DNA of 64,000 nt from an uncultured Acidobacteriia bacterium (GCA_903907865.1 CAIVPR010000053.1:39558-103557); one strand, 5' to 3'; positions 27,286 to 36,522 are shown, numbered from the stretch's first letter. The notes: a model not told the origin generated them from the sequence alone. Translations and numbers: made by a program.

Positions 27286-30095
27286 CTGACTTCGGCACGC
27301 CGAAACGCCTCTCGGACACGCTCGTCACGGTCGAAATCGACGGCAAACCGGTAACGGTGCCGAAGGGCACATCCGTGCTGCGCGCCGCCGCCGAACTTGG
27401 CATCGCGATCCCCAAACTGTGCGCCACCGATTCGCTGGAGGCCTTCGGTTCCTGCCGCCTCTGTCTGGTGCAGATCGAAGGACGCCGCGGCACGCCCGCA
27501 TCCTGCACGACGCCGGTGGAATCCGGCATGAAAATTCAGACCCAATCGCCGAAACTGGCCAAACTGCGCCGGGGAACGATGGAGCTGTACATCTCCGACC
27601 ACCCCCTCGACTGCCTCACCTGCGCAGCCAACGGCGATTGCGAATTGCAGGACATGGCCGGGGCGGTGGGTCTGCGCGAAGTCCGCTACGGCTATGCGGG
27701 CGAGAACCACCTGGCGTCCAAGAAAGACGAATCCAACCCCTACTTCACCTTCGACCCCGCAAAATGCATCGTCTGCTCCCGCTGCGTCCGCGCCTGCGAG
27801 GAGACCCAGGGCACCTTCGCCCTCACCATCCTCGGTCGGGGTTTCGATTCCAAGGTCTCGGCGGGCAACACCAACTTCCTCGATTCCGAATGCGTTTCGT
27901 GCGGGGCCTGCGTCCAAGCCTGCCCCACCGCGACGCTGATGGAAAAAACGGTGATCGCCCAAGGCCAACCCGAGCACAGCGTCGTCACCACCTGCGCCTA
28001 CTGCGGAGTCGGGTGCACCTTCGAGGCGCAAATGCAGGGCAACGAGGTCGTCCGCATGCTGCCATATAAGGACGGCAAGGCCAATCATGGGCATTCCTGC
28101 GTCAAGGGCCGTTTCGCGTGGGGCTACACAAGCCACAAGGAGCGCGTGCTCGATCCGATGGTGCGGGCCAGGATTACCGATCCATGGCAAAAAGTCACGT
28201 GGGACGAGGCCATCCGGCATGCGGCGACAGAATTCCGGCGCATCCAAGCCAAGTACGGGCGCGATTCCATCGGCGGCATCACGTCGTCGCGGTGCACGAA
28301 CGAGGAAACGTACCTGGTCCAGAAGATGATCCGGGCGGCGTTCGGCAACAACAACGTTGACACCTGCGCCCGCGTCTGCCACTCGCCCACTGGCTACGGA
28401 CTCAAGACGGCGTTCGGCACTTCGGCTGGCACGCAGGACTTCGATTCGGTGGAGCAAGCCGACGTCATTTTGGTGATCGGGGCCAATCCGACCGACGCCC
28501 ACCCCGTCTTCGCGTCGCGCATGAAGCGCCGCCTGCGTTCGGGGGCGAAGCTGATCGTCATCGACCCTCGCCGCATCGACCTTGTCGATTCCCCCCACGT
28601 CCACGCCGAATACCACCTGCCCCTGCGACCAGGCACGAATGTCGCGGTGATCAACGCTATCGCGCACGTGGTCGTAACCGAGGGCCTCGTGAACGGGCCT
28701 TACGTGGCCGAACGCTGCGAGACCGCCGCCTTCGAACACTGGTGCCGGTTCATCGCCGAGGAGCGCAATTCCCCAGAGGCCACCGCCGCCCAAACCGGAG
28801 TGCCCGCCGCCGACCTCCGCGCCGCCGCCCGGCTGTACGCAAACGGGGGCAATTCGGCGATCTACTACGGGCTTGGCGTGACCGAACACAGCCAGGGCTC
28901 GACCATGGTGATGGGGATGGCGAATCTGGCCATGGCGACCGGGAATTTGGGGCGCGCCGGGGTGGGCGTAAATCCGCTGCGCGGACAGAACAACGTGCAG
29001 GGAGCCTGCGACATGGGCTCGTTCCCGCACGAATTCTCCGGCTACCGACACGTTTCCGAAGACCCCACCCGCAGCCTTTTCGAGGCCGCCTGGGGCGTGT
29101 CGTTGCAAAACGAGCCCGGATTGCGCATTCCCAACATGCTCGACGCGGCGGTGGACGGCTCCTTCAAAGGCATCTACATCCAAGGCGAGGACATCGCGCA
29201 GTCCGACCCCAACACGCACCACGTGACGGCGGGCTTGGCCGCGATGGAGTGCGTCGTGGTCCAAGACCTCTTCCTGAACGAGACCGCCAGCTACGCGCAT
29301 GTCTTCCTGCCGGGGAGCAGCTTCCTCGAAAAGGACGGCACATTCACCAACGCCGAGCGGCGCATCGGACGCGTGCGCAAGGCGATGCCGCCCCGCAACG
29401 GCATGGCCGATTGGGAGATCACAATGGCGCTGTCGACGGCGCTGGGGTACACGATGCACTACGCGCATCCGTCGGAAATCATGGACGAGATCGCGCGGCT
29501 CACGCCCACGTTCGCGGGGGTCAGCTACGAAAAGCTGGATCGGCTGGGCAGTATCCAATGGCCTTGCAACGCGAATGCTCCGGAAGGGACACCGGTCATG
29601 CACATCGGCGGATTTGCGCGCGGCAAGGGGCGGTTCATGATTACGGAGTTCATTCCCACGGAGGAGCGCACCACCCCGCGCTTCCCGTTGCTGCTGACGA
29701 CTGGGCGGATCTTATCGCAATACAACGTTGGGGCACAGACGCGGCGTACTCCGAACAGCTTGTGGCACGACGAGGATGTGCTGGAAATCCATCCCCATGA
29801 CGCCGAATTCCGGGGCATCCACGACGGCGATTTGGTGGCGTTGGCCAGTCGCGCGGGCGAGACCTCGCTCCACGCGCGGGTTTCGGAGCGGATGCAGCCG
29901 GGCGTGGTTTATACGACCTTCCATCACCCGGAGTCCGGCGCGAATGTGGTCACGACGGAGTTTTCCGATTGGGCGACCAGTTGCCCCGAGTACAAGGTTA
30001 CGGCGGTGGAGGTCCGGAAGACAGCGCAGCGGTCAGACTGGCAGCAGGTCTACTCCGAGACGCGCGCGAGTACAACCCATGTGGCGGGAGACTAG
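27282..30095 (+). CDS. fdsA: NAD-dependent formate dehydrogenase alpha (catalytic) subunit
   Basis: The 937-residue protein starts at ATG 27282, overlapping fdsB; a longer open frame upstream is only the shadow of fdsGB. In order it has a [2Fe-2S] ferredoxin domain, a His-Cys cluster segment (DCLTCAANGDCELQ), two [4Fe-4S] ferredoxin motifs (CIVCSRCVRACEE, CVSCGACVQACPT), then the molybdopterin oxidoreductase body with its own cluster (CAYCGVGC) and a C-terminal molybdopterin-dinucleotide-binding domain. C366 in ARVCHSPTG occupies the metal-ligand position, so this is a cysteine, not selenocysteine, enzyme. It oxidises formate to CO2, and related enzymes can run in reverse. Confidence 0.96.
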   Translation: MTDFGTPKRLSDTLVTVEIDGKPVTVPKGTSVLRAAAELGIAIPKLCATDSLEAFGSCRLCLVQIEGRRGTPASCTTPVESGMKIQTQSPKLAKLRRGTMELYISDHPLDCLTCAANGDCELQDMAGAVGLREVRYGYAGENHLASKKDESNPYFTFDPAKCIVCSRCVRACEETQGTFALTILGRGFDSKVSAGNTNFLDSECVSCGACVQACPTATLMEKTVIAQGQPEHSVVTTCAYCGVGCTFEAQMQGNEVVRMLPYKDGKANHGHSCVKGRFAWGYTSHKERVLDPMVRARITDPWQKVTWDEAIRHAATEFRRIQAKYGRDSIGGITSSRCTNEETYLVQKMIRAAFGNNNVDTCARVCHSPTGYGLKTAFGTSAGTQDFDSVEQADVILVIGANPTDAHPVFASRMKRRLRSGAKLIVIDPRRIDLVDSPHVHAEYHLPLRPGTNVAVINAIAHVVVTEGLVNGPYVAERCETAAFEHWCRFIAEERNSPEATAAQTGVPAADLRAAARLYANGGNSAIYYGLGVTEHSQGSTMVMGMANLAMATGNLGRAGVGVNPLRGQNNVQGACDMGSFPHEFSGYRHVSEDPTRSLFEAAWGVSLQNEPGLRIPNMLDAAVDGSFKGIYIQGEDIAQSDPNTHHVTAGLAAMECVVVQDLFLNETASYAHVFLPGSSFLEKDGTFTNAERRIGRVRKAMPPRNGMADWEITMALSTALGYTMHYAHPSEIMDEIARLTPTFAGVSYEKLDRLGSIQWPCNANAPEGTPVMHIGGFARGKGRFMITEFIPTEERTTPRFPLLLTTGRILSQYNVGAQTRRTPNSLWHDEDVLEIHPHDAEFRGIHDGDLVALASRAGETSLHARVSERMQPGVVYTTFHHPESGANVVTTEFSDWATSCPEYKVTAVEVRKTAQRSDWQQVYSETRASTTHVAGD

Positions 30096-30098
30096 TCG

Positions 30099-30308
30099 GT
30101 GACCAACGAAGTGATGATCCACAACGCGAATCAGATAGCGGCGTTCTTCGCGGCGTATCCACGCGAGGAAGCGGTCGCCAGCGTGGAGGATCATTTGCGG
30201 AAGTTTTGGGAACCGCGGATGCGGAGGCAGTTGGTCGAGTATGTGGCTGGCGGCGGCGACGGGTTGCACGATTTGGCGATCGCTGCGACGCAACGTCTCG
30301 CGACCTGA
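30099..30308 (+). CDS. fdsD: formate dehydrogenase delta subunit
   Basis: The 69-residue protein starts with GTG three bases after fdsA. It carries the FdsD pattern: NQIAAFFAAYPREEAV, DHLRKFWEPRMRRQL and a glycine-rich turn. FdsD is a small accessory or assembly subunit of the soluble complex. The usual sulfurtransferase fdsC is not in the window. The operon ends here; the convergent hicA-like gene begins 13 bases beyond. Confidence 0.88.
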   Translation: MTNEVMIHNANQIAAFFAAYPREEAVASVEDHLRKFWEPRMRRQLVEYVAGGGDGLHDLAIAATQRLAT

Positions 30309-30321
30309 TGCTAACGGCGCG

Positions 30322-30561
30322 CTACAGGGTGCGAACGATGGCGTCGCGGGAGACGCCCTTCTTAATTGCCACGGCCTTCAGGATCGAATGGAGCGTACCA
30401 ATTTTCAACGCGGCATGGGCTGGAACGGCGATACGGTGATGAACCGGAACCCTTGTTTCCAAAACGATATGACTTCCCTCTTGGTGAACGCGGCTGTAAC
30501 CCCACAAACGGCAGAGAGCGTCTGCCAGCTCAACACCGGAGAGGTCGCGGGGTGTTTTCAT
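30322..30561 (-). CDS. hicA: HicA-type mRNA interferase toxin
   Basis: The 79-residue protein has the double-stranded-RNA-binding-like HicA fold: a DLSGVELADALCRLWGYSRV start, the active-site segment EGSHIVLET containing the catalytic histidine, and a LHSILKAVAI helix. HicA toxins cleave mRNA and stop growth until neutralised by HicB. The gene's start overlaps the stop of the upstream hicB-like gene by four bases. Antitoxin-first order is unusual for classical hicAB but common in small relatives of this kind. Confidence 0.85.
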   Translation of the reverse strand: MKTPRDLSGVELADALCRLWGYSRVHQEGSHIVLETRVPVHHRIAVPAHAALKIGTLHSILKAVAIKKGVSRDAIVRTL

Positions 30562-30767
30562 GCAACCAGCAGCACTTCATCCCGGACCAAGTGGAGCCGG
30601 ATCCGCCTAGCACCCGGCCGGTCGAAGAAATATGCCGCGGTTGCCTCGGCGGCATTCGTGCGCAACTCGTCCCAGGTCTCGGCCTGCGTGAAGATGTCTT
30701 CGGTCAGGCATTCGGCGCAATAGCCACCTTCGGACTCCTGCACAACTTCGAAGACGAGTTCGCTCAT
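30558..30767 (-). CDS. hicB: small HicB-type antitoxin
   Basis: The 69-residue protein has the partial RNase H-like HicB core: EVVQESEGGYCAECLTEDIFTQAETWDEL followed by a helix. It ends soon after (LVRDEVLLVA), without a C-terminal HTH or ribbon-helix-helix DNA-binding domain, so it may neutralise the toxin but is unlikely to repress the operon alone. It is the first gene of the pair and overlaps hicA by ATGA. Such mini-HicB proteins are often misannotated as a 2-oxoisovalerate dehydrogenase component. Confidence 0.8.
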   Translation of the reverse strand: MSELVFEVVQESEGGYCAECLTEDIFTQAETWDELRTNAAEATAAYFFDRPGARRIRLHLVRDEVLLVA

Positions 30768-30838
30768 ATAGGTTCATCATAGCCGGGACGGGTGGCACCC
30801 ACGGTCGCGAATTGCGCAGATGTCGGAAGCACGCCAGC

Positions 30839-31216
30839 TCACTTCATCGCCGCGCTCGAGTACGGCCATTGTTCCGGCCTGTCCGTCAACCCCAACGCCA
30901 CCGGCGTCAGCTCTATTTCGCGCGCCACCTCGGCACATTCCCTGCGACCGGCGATCCAACGGCTCGCGACCACCTCCTCGGCGTCGTCGGAAACCGCGCC
31001 CGCGATCTGCTCGAGCGAGGCTGCGGGAGCAAGCAGCGCGTGTCCCTCGCCATTCACGATCACCCATGACCGCAATCGGTACAGATGGCGGCCTTCGCCC
31101 TGGGCCAGGCGGTTCTTCGCTGTCCCGGCCGAGTCGGCATCGGCGGGGTTCATTCTCCATGCGATGTACAACGCATCGCCAGCAAGTTTCGTGCGGGTCA
31201 CGTCTCTATGACTCAT
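30839..31216 (-). pseudogene. REP-associated tyrosine transposase-like relic without HUH motif
   Basis: The open 125-residue frame ends with the RAYT-typical LTDRPEQWPYSSA and contains a LYRLRSWVIV strand where RAYTs place the beta-strand before the HUH motif. The expected N-H-V-H is replaced by VNGEGHALL, and the catalytic half between it and the C-terminus is shortened. The open frame suggests recent decay or a retained non-catalytic role. The similarity is short, so the identification is moderate. Confidence 0.55.
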
Positions 31217-31276
31217 AGTGGGGGCAGCGCGGAATTTTTCTCAACTTTTTTTCGCACCCCTGTTAGAGTGGACACC

Positions 31277-32041
31277 ATGGGTGCCAGGTTGAAAAGCTTG
31301 GGTATCGCGTTTGTCGCTGCCGTGGTCCTTGGCTGGGGCCTCGACGGGCCGTTCTGGCTGCTTTCCACGCCGTCGGGTGCAACTTCGGAACAGCGTGGGG
31401 CCATCGCGAGGCTCCATTCCTGGCGCGGCTTCACCCGGGCTACGGCTGCCACGGATCTGAGGAAGCTCGGTCCAACCGCCGCCATCGCCATCCCGGCGCT
31501 GGTCGACCACTTGGACGACGTGGGTTGGGCGGAAGGCTTCGCCGAGGGCTTCTCCAAGTCGTTCGCATTCCATGGCGGGCCCGTCGTCGTATTCCATCCG
31601 GTCTACGACGCCCTCCTCGCCATGGGTCCCGCCGCCGTGCCGGAGTTAATCGGGGCCATCGAACGTGGACGCGAGGGAGTCCGCCCAATCGCCGCCGAGT
31701 TGCTGGGCGAGCTCGGCGATCCCCGCGCCATCCCCGTCCTGCGGGCGGCATTGGATCCAACCAAAGACCGTCTGTGGAGCGCCGCAATGCGAAGTCTGGG
31801 GCAGTTCCGCGATGCCCCGACGTTGCAACTGGCGATCAAACGCCTCCACAACCCCGAGTGGGGCCAGCGCTCCCTCGCAACGTATGATGTCGAACAATTC
31901 CACATGCCCGAGGCCGAACAGGCGCTGAACGCCGCGCTCTCCGATCCCGATCAAAACGTGCGGGCCCGCGCCGGCGAAGCGCTGGAAAGATTGGCGCGAT
32001 GGAAACAATACCCCCCCGGCGTGCGAAAATATCAGAAATGA
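31277..32041 (+). CDS. membrane-anchored HEAT-repeat protein
   Basis: With ATG 31277 the product is 254 residues; a longer frame to 31085 lacks homology-like features. An N-terminal helix (LGIAFVAAVVLGWGL) anchors or exports it. The rest is alpha-helical HEAT/PBS-lyase-type repeats, seen as repeated AxPxL and LGxxxDxRAIPVLRAAL units between about 75 and 240. Such proteins are scaffolds; no enzyme activity is implied. The stop overlaps the dehydratase start by ATGA. A T-rich run with ACCCCTGT lies directly upstream. Confidence 0.8.
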   Translation: MGARLKSLGIAFVAAVVLGWGLDGPFWLLSTPSGATSEQRGAIARLHSWRGFTRATAATDLRKLGPTAAIAIPALVDHLDDVGWAEGFAEGFSKSFAFHGGPVVVFHPVYDALLAMGPAAVPELIGAIERGREGVRPIAAELLGELGDPRAIPVLRAALDPTKDRLWSAAMRSLGQFRDAPTLQLAIKRLHNPEWGQRSLATYDVEQFHMPEAEQALNAALSDPDQNVRARAGEALERLARWKQYPPGVRKYQK

Positions 32042-32943
32042 CTCCCCGACAATTCACCGCCACGTTAACCGGCGTTTTCGGTTTCCCGGTCACCCCGTTC
32101 CACCGTGACCTTTCCCTCAATCTGGAAGCTCTCGCCGCCAATGTGGACGCGATGGCCGCCCATCCCTTCTGCGCCATGGTCGCGGCAGGCGGGACCGGCG
32201 AAGTCTATTCAATGACCCCCGAGGAGATCGAACTCGTGGTGGCGGAAAGCGTCAAGGCCGTGAACGGACGCATGCCCGTGGTCGCCGGAACCGGCTACAA
32301 CGGCGTCCTCGGTGCCGACATCGCCCGCCGCGCAGCCCGCGCCGGTGCCGACTGCATCCTCGTCCTCCCCCCCTACTACAGCCACGCGCCCGAGGAAGGC
32401 CTCTTCCAGTACTACGAAACCATCGGCAAGGCGACCGACCTGCCGCTCATGATCTACAGCCGCGACTGGGCCATCTTCTCGCCCCAGCAGGTTGCCCGCC
32501 TCTGTGACCGCGTCCCCACCCTCGCCGCCTGGAAGGACGGCCAAGGCAACGGCCGCACCTACCAGCGCATCATGAACTACAACGGCGACCGCCTGGCGTG
32601 GCTCGGCGGCCTCGGTGACGACTGCATCCCGACCTATTTCGCCGCCGGCGTGCAGGCCTACACCTCCAGCATCTCCAACATCGCTCCGAAGCTGTCGCTC
32701 GAACTCGCCGACGCCGGCATGAAGCGCGATTTCGACCGCCTCGATCCGCTGATGGAGCGCTTCGTCCACCCGCTCTACGCCCTCCGCGAGCGCCACAAGG
32801 GCTACGAGGTTTCCGTGATGAAGGACGCGATGGAGATCCTCGGCATGACCGCCGGTCCCGTCCGCCCGCCGCTCATGAACACCAAGCCCGCCGACATCGC
32901 CGATCTCCGCGAGCTGATGGGCGTCTACCGCCAGTGGATCTAA
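32038..32943 (+). CDS. DHDPS-family aldolase/dehydratase, KdgD-like
   Basis: The 301-residue protein is a class I TIM-barrel lyase of the dihydrodipicolinate synthase family. Its substrate-carboxylate motif reads AAGGTGEVYSMTPEE, as in 5-dehydro-4-deoxyglucarate dehydratase rather than DapA; the Schiff-base lysine is K166 (LAAWKDGQG) and the general base Y140 (MIYSRD). KdgD turns 5-dehydro-4-deoxy-D-glucarate into 2,5-dioxopentanoate in glucarate breakdown, so sugar-acid catabolism is likely. The ATG at 32038 overlapping the HEAT gene fits the family length better than 31999. Confidence 0.85.
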   Translation: MTPRQFTATLTGVFGFPVTPFHRDLSLNLEALAANVDAMAAHPFCAMVAAGGTGEVYSMTPEEIELVVAESVKAVNGRMPVVAGTGYNGVLGADIARRAARAGADCILVLPPYYSHAPEEGLFQYYETIGKATDLPLMIYSRDWAIFSPQQVARLCDRVPTLAAWKDGQGNGRTYQRIMNYNGDRLAWLGGLGDDCIPTYFAAGVQAYTSSISNIAPKLSLELADAGMKRDFDRLDPLMERFVHPLYALRERHKGYEVSVMKDAMEILGMTAGPVRPPLMNTKPADIADLRELMGVYRQWI

Positions 32944-32958
32944 CGGGGGATAGTCCCC

Positions 32959-34725
32959 GTGGCCGTCTTCGATCTGGTTCCGCTCCACAACCCGGCGGGT
33001 TTCGGCCCTACTGACGCCCTGTTGTTGGTTATAGCGGTTCTGATTGGCGTGCCGATGCTGTTCTGGGGGCGTTCCATTGCCCCCTTCGCGGCCAAACTGG
33101 CCCGCCGCACGAAAACTTGCATGGCCGGATTGGGGCTGTTGCCTATCCTGCTCCGGCTTGCGCTACTTCCGAACCACCCGGTGCCGACGCCGGACCTCTA
33201 CGACGAGTTCGGGCACCTGCTGGTCGCCCGAACCTTGTTGAGCCTAAGGCTCGCGAACCCTCCCCACCCGCTTTCGCAGTTTTTCGAGACCCATTTCGTA
33301 CTGCAAAGCCCGTCCTACGCCTCGATTTATCCGGTCGGCCATGGATTTTCGATGGCGTTGGGGTGGTTCCTGTTTGGAACGCCGTGGGCGGGAGTCTTGC
33401 TTTGCACCGGGGCGTTCTGCGCGTTGGCCTATTGGATGCTGCGGGCGTGGATCACGCCGGGTTGGGCGCTATTCGGGGGGCTGCTGGCAGTCTTCGAATT
33501 CGGCCCGTTGAACCAGTGGACGAACAACTACTGGGGCGGCGGATTCTCCGCTGCTGCGGGGTGCCTCGTGTTTGGAGCGCTGCCGCGCATTCGGAACGGG
33601 AACCGCCGCTCCGACGGCCTGCTGCTCGGACTCGGCCTCGCCATGCATCTGCTGAGCCGACCGTTCGAATCGATCTTCCTGCTCCTCGCGGTTTTGATAT
33701 ACTTCGCGCCGGAACTGGTGCGGCTGCGGCCTCCGAAGACGCTGTTGTGGGCTTCCCTGCCCTGCCTCGTGGCGGTCGGCATCACGTTGGCGCAGAACAA
33801 GAGCGTCACCGGCGAGTGGACCAAGCTCCCCTACGTGTTGAGCCAGCAGCGGTACGGCGTTCCGGCTGCGCTCACCATCCAGGACGCGCCGGTCCCCACC
33901 GGTCCAATGACGCATGAGCAGGAGCTGGATTACCGGATGCAACGCGGCTTCCATCCGGGTCGCGACACGCTGGGGAGCTATGCGGAACGGCTGGTGTACC
34001 GGATCCGGTATTACCGCTTCTACTTTTTCCCGCCGCTCTATATCGCGCTGGCGGTGTTCCTAGCCACGATCCGGTCCTGGCGGTGGGGTTATGTGGCCGC
34101 CGTCTGCGGACTGTTCGCACTGGGAGTCAACCTGTTCCCCGCCTTCCAGTTTCACTACGTGGCGGCGGTGGTCTGCCTGTTCCTGTTGATGTCGGTGAAG
34201 GGGTTGGAACGACTGTCGCGTTTTCGGCATGGCGCGGACGCCGCGAGATTCCTGATCCTGTTGTGCGGTGCCCAGTTCGCGTTTTGCTACGGCACCCATG
34301 TTTTCGATACCCAACCGACTGCCGTCTCGGCGCGCAGTTGGGATCTTTGGGATTCGATCAACCACGGGAATCCCGAGCGGCGTATCGACGTGGCGAAGCA
34401 GCTCGCCGCGATTCCCGGACGTCTGCTGGTCTTCGTCCGCTACTGGCCCGGCCATGTGTTTCAGGACGAGTGGGTGTACAACGAGGCCGATATCGACCGT
34501 TCCCGGATCGTCTGGGCCCGCGACCTGGGCGATCAAAACCAGAAGCTGATCGAGATGTATTCGGACAGGAAGGTGCTCATGTTGGAGCCGGACGCCCGTC
34601 CGCCCGCGTTGGAAGCCTACGAACCGCCAGCCGCGCAACCGCCGCCAAGTGCTTCGCCGACGCCGGATTCCGCGTCGCCGGTGCCGACCAAGAAGCCGCT
34701 GCTGGAATTGGAGCAGGTTAGGTAG
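32959..34725 (+). CDS. polytopic membrane protein, GT39/PMT-like
   Basis: The 588-residue protein begins with GTG 15 bases after the dehydratase. It has about ten to twelve membrane helices, an early periplasmic loop with an acidic pair (DLYDEFGHLLVARTLL) like the DE motif of PMT-type transferases, and a soluble C-terminus rich in proline and serine (about 540-580). It is probably a polyprenyl-phosphate-dependent glycosyltransferase of the envelope, but sequence match to characterised members is weak. Similar proteins are usually listed as hypothetical in Solibacter-like genomes. Confidence 0.7.
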   Translation: MAVFDLVPLHNPAGFGPTDALLLVIAVLIGVPMLFWGRSIAPFAAKLARRTKTCMAGLGLLPILLRLALLPNHPVPTPDLYDEFGHLLVARTLLSLRLANPPHPLSQFFETHFVLQSPSYASIYPVGHGFSMALGWFLFGTPWAGVLLCTGAFCALAYWMLRAWITPGWALFGGLLAVFEFGPLNQWTNNYWGGGFSAAAGCLVFGALPRIRNGNRRSDGLLLGLGLAMHLLSRPFESIFLLLAVLIYFAPELVRLRPPKTLLWASLPCLVAVGITLAQNKSVTGEWTKLPYVLSQQRYGVPAALTIQDAPVPTGPMTHEQELDYRMQRGFHPGRDTLGSYAERLVYRIRYYRFYFFPPLYIALAVFLATIRSWRWGYVAAVCGLFALGVNLFPAFQFHYVAAVVCLFLLMSVKGLERLSRFRHGADAARFLILLCGAQFAFCYGTHVFDTQPTAVSARSWDLWDSINHGNPERRIDVAKQLAAIPGRLLVFVRYWPGHVFQDEWVYNEADIDRSRIVWARDLGDQNQKLIEMYSDRKVLMLEPDARPPALEAYEPPAAQPPPSASPTPDSASPVPTKKPLLELEQVR

Positions 34726-34762
34726 GAGGCTTTTTGTGCTTCGGACTGCGGTCAGCCTCGCT

Positions 34763-34792
34763 TGTGGGGCAGCGATTCTTCGCTGCCCCACA
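34763..34792. repeat. 13-bp perfect hairpin (terminator or repeat)
   Basis: A stem of 13 perfect pairs, TGTGGGGCAGCGA with TCGCTGCCCCACA, encloses a 4-base loop. Extra pairing between CGCTT and AAGCG flanks it. It starts 38 bases after the membrane-protein stop. No T-run follows, so if it ends transcription it is not a classic intrinsic terminator. It differs in sequence from the convergent-gene repeat. Confidence 0.7.
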
Positions 34793-34866
34793 CGAAGCGT
34801 GCCCCTGAGTCCGGTCTACGGCAAATGTGAAAATGCTCTAGAAGGCCGGACGAGAGGAAAGATACC

Positions 34867-35166
34867 ATGCCAATGAAAAACCCCAACCACCCCGGCGACA
34901 TCATCCGGGATTGTCTCGACGAACTGGGTGTCAACGTGACGGATGGTGCCGAGGCACTCGGCGTAACGCGTGCGGCGCTGTCGCGCGTGATCAACCGCAA
35001 CGCTGGTGTATCCGCTGAGATGGCTGTGCGTCTCGAAAAAGCCCTCGGCAGCACGGCTGGCTTTTGGATGCGCCTGCAGATGAACTACGACTTGGCGCGG
35101 GTACAGGCGCGAAGCGGGGAGATCCTTGCGCGCAGGTTGGGCGGGATGGAACAACCCGCGCTCTGA
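34867..35166 (+). CDS. higA: HigA-family antitoxin, unpaired
   Basis: The 99-residue protein has the HigA/VapI-type helix-turn-helix: NPNHPGDIIRDCLDELGVNVTDGAEALGVTRAALSRVINRNAGVS, followed by LGSTAGFWMRLQMNYDLARV. It binds DNA as a dimer and normally neutralises the HigB RNase. HigB usually lies immediately upstream, but those 141 bases hold only a hairpin and no HigB-like frame on either strand. It may be a solitary regulator. A GAGAGGAAAG ribosome site precedes the start. Confidence 0.88.
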   Translation: MPMKNPNHPGDIIRDCLDELGVNVTDGAEALGVTRAALSRVINRNAGVSAEMAVRLEKALGSTAGFWMRLQMNYDLARVQARSGEILARRLGGMEQPAL

Positions 35167-35277
35167 TGTTGCGGCCGCTGCCAAAATTCGACGGGGCTGC
35201 GCCCCGTACACTGCCCTTCCCCTGCCCCCGAAGCATCGATTGGAAAATGGAAAAAGGGGAAAAGAAAAAAGGGGTAT

Positions 35278-36522
35278 TTATTCCCCCACACACCGAGCGC
35301 CGAAGTAGTTGCCACGTTGCGCCGACCCGTCGTTGCCGCGAACGGAGGCGCGCAGGCTCAAGGGAAAGTCGCTCCACGAACCGCCACGCAGCACACGCTG
35401 CGTTCCCGTCGCCGGCCCCTTCGGGTCCAAGGCTTCGCCTTTCTTGTAATATTCGGCGTCCCACCAGTCCGCCGTCCACGACCAGACATTCCCTAGCATG
35501 TCGTACAAGCCCCAGTCGTTCGGCAACTTGGTTCCGACATGGTGCGGACCATTGCCGTTGTCGCGTAGCACGGCTCGATAGGGGTCCCAGTTCCCGTCGG
35601 TCGGGACCATCTTGGACGTGTCCAAGCGGCTTTTTCCGCTGTTGTCGCCGTACCAAGCAATCGAATCCAGATCACCGTACCGAGGTCCTTTCGAGCCCGC
35701 CCGTGCCGCGTACTCGTATTCCGCTTCCGTCGGCAAGCGTCCGCCCGTCCGGGAACAGTAATCGCAGACCTCGTCCCACGTCAGCCCGATCACGGGCATG
35801 GCACCGTCCGCCCGGCCCGGATTGTAATCCCGCTCCTTGCCTGCGATCGTCCATTTCGCGTTCCATGACGGTGCCTTGCCGTAAACCCGATTCCAGGCAT
35901 CCACAGTAATCGGCGTCTTCCCCAACCAGAACCCTTTGCTGATGGTGACCTCGCGGGCCGGTTTCTCATCTTCGAAGGCCTCGGTATCTCCCGGCGACGC
36001 CCCCATCATGAACTTCCCCGGCGGAATCCAGACGTATTCCATGCCGTCCTTCGGATTGACCTTGGTGTCCCCGGCCTTCGGTGGGCGCAACGCGATCGCC
36101 TCCACCTCCCGCACTACCGTCAACCAAGCTTCGTCGCGGTCGGCGGGTTCGCGACCGTACTTGAACACCGGCCTGTCCGCGCAAAGGACTTGGAATTGGC
36201 CCAACTCCATCCCGTCCCAGTGGCACTGCCGCACGATCACGGCGACCACGGTCGCCTTCCCCCGCTTCTGGTGCTCCAGTGCCGCGTCCAATTCGCGCGT
36301 CGCAAAGTCGGAATTCAGGAAGTCCGCCGTCACCAGGATCACGACAATGGCGGCCGACTCAAGATTGGACCAGATCGTCGGTGCCTAGCTGCTGCCGGTG
36401 GGAATCTGGTCGTCCACCCAGATGTCGACCACCTTCCGCCGCTTCAATGGCGCCAAATGGGCAATCAACTCGTCCCGGAACGACCGGTCCTTGTGGGCGT
36501 ACGAAATGAAAACCTTTTTCAT
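35278..36522 (-). pseudogene. TIR domain fused to SUMF1/FGE-sulfatase domain, internal amber codon
   Basis: A single frame from ATG 36522 gives KKVFISYAHKDRSF and WVDDQIPTG, the start of a TIR domain, then a TAG at 36385-36387. Without any shift it continues as IWSNLESAAIVVILVTADFLNSDF, the rest of the TIR, and about 240 residues of SUMF1-like C-lectin fold (PPGKFMMGAS, GGRLPTEAEYEYAARAG, NVWSWTADWW, RVLRGGSW). The conserved TIR glutamate is present in the SDFATREL segment. TIR domains act as NADases or nucleotide signal makers in immunity; SUMF1-type domains often serve as binding modules. The protein would be 414 residues if read through. It could be a pseudogene, a suppressed amber codon, or an error at one base. 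Confidence 0.82.

Noticed and set aside
35278..36384. SUMF1-like protein as the maturase for the sulfatase
   Set aside because: It is fused to a TIR domain with an internal stop codon and lies 27 kb away; no evidence of maturase function.
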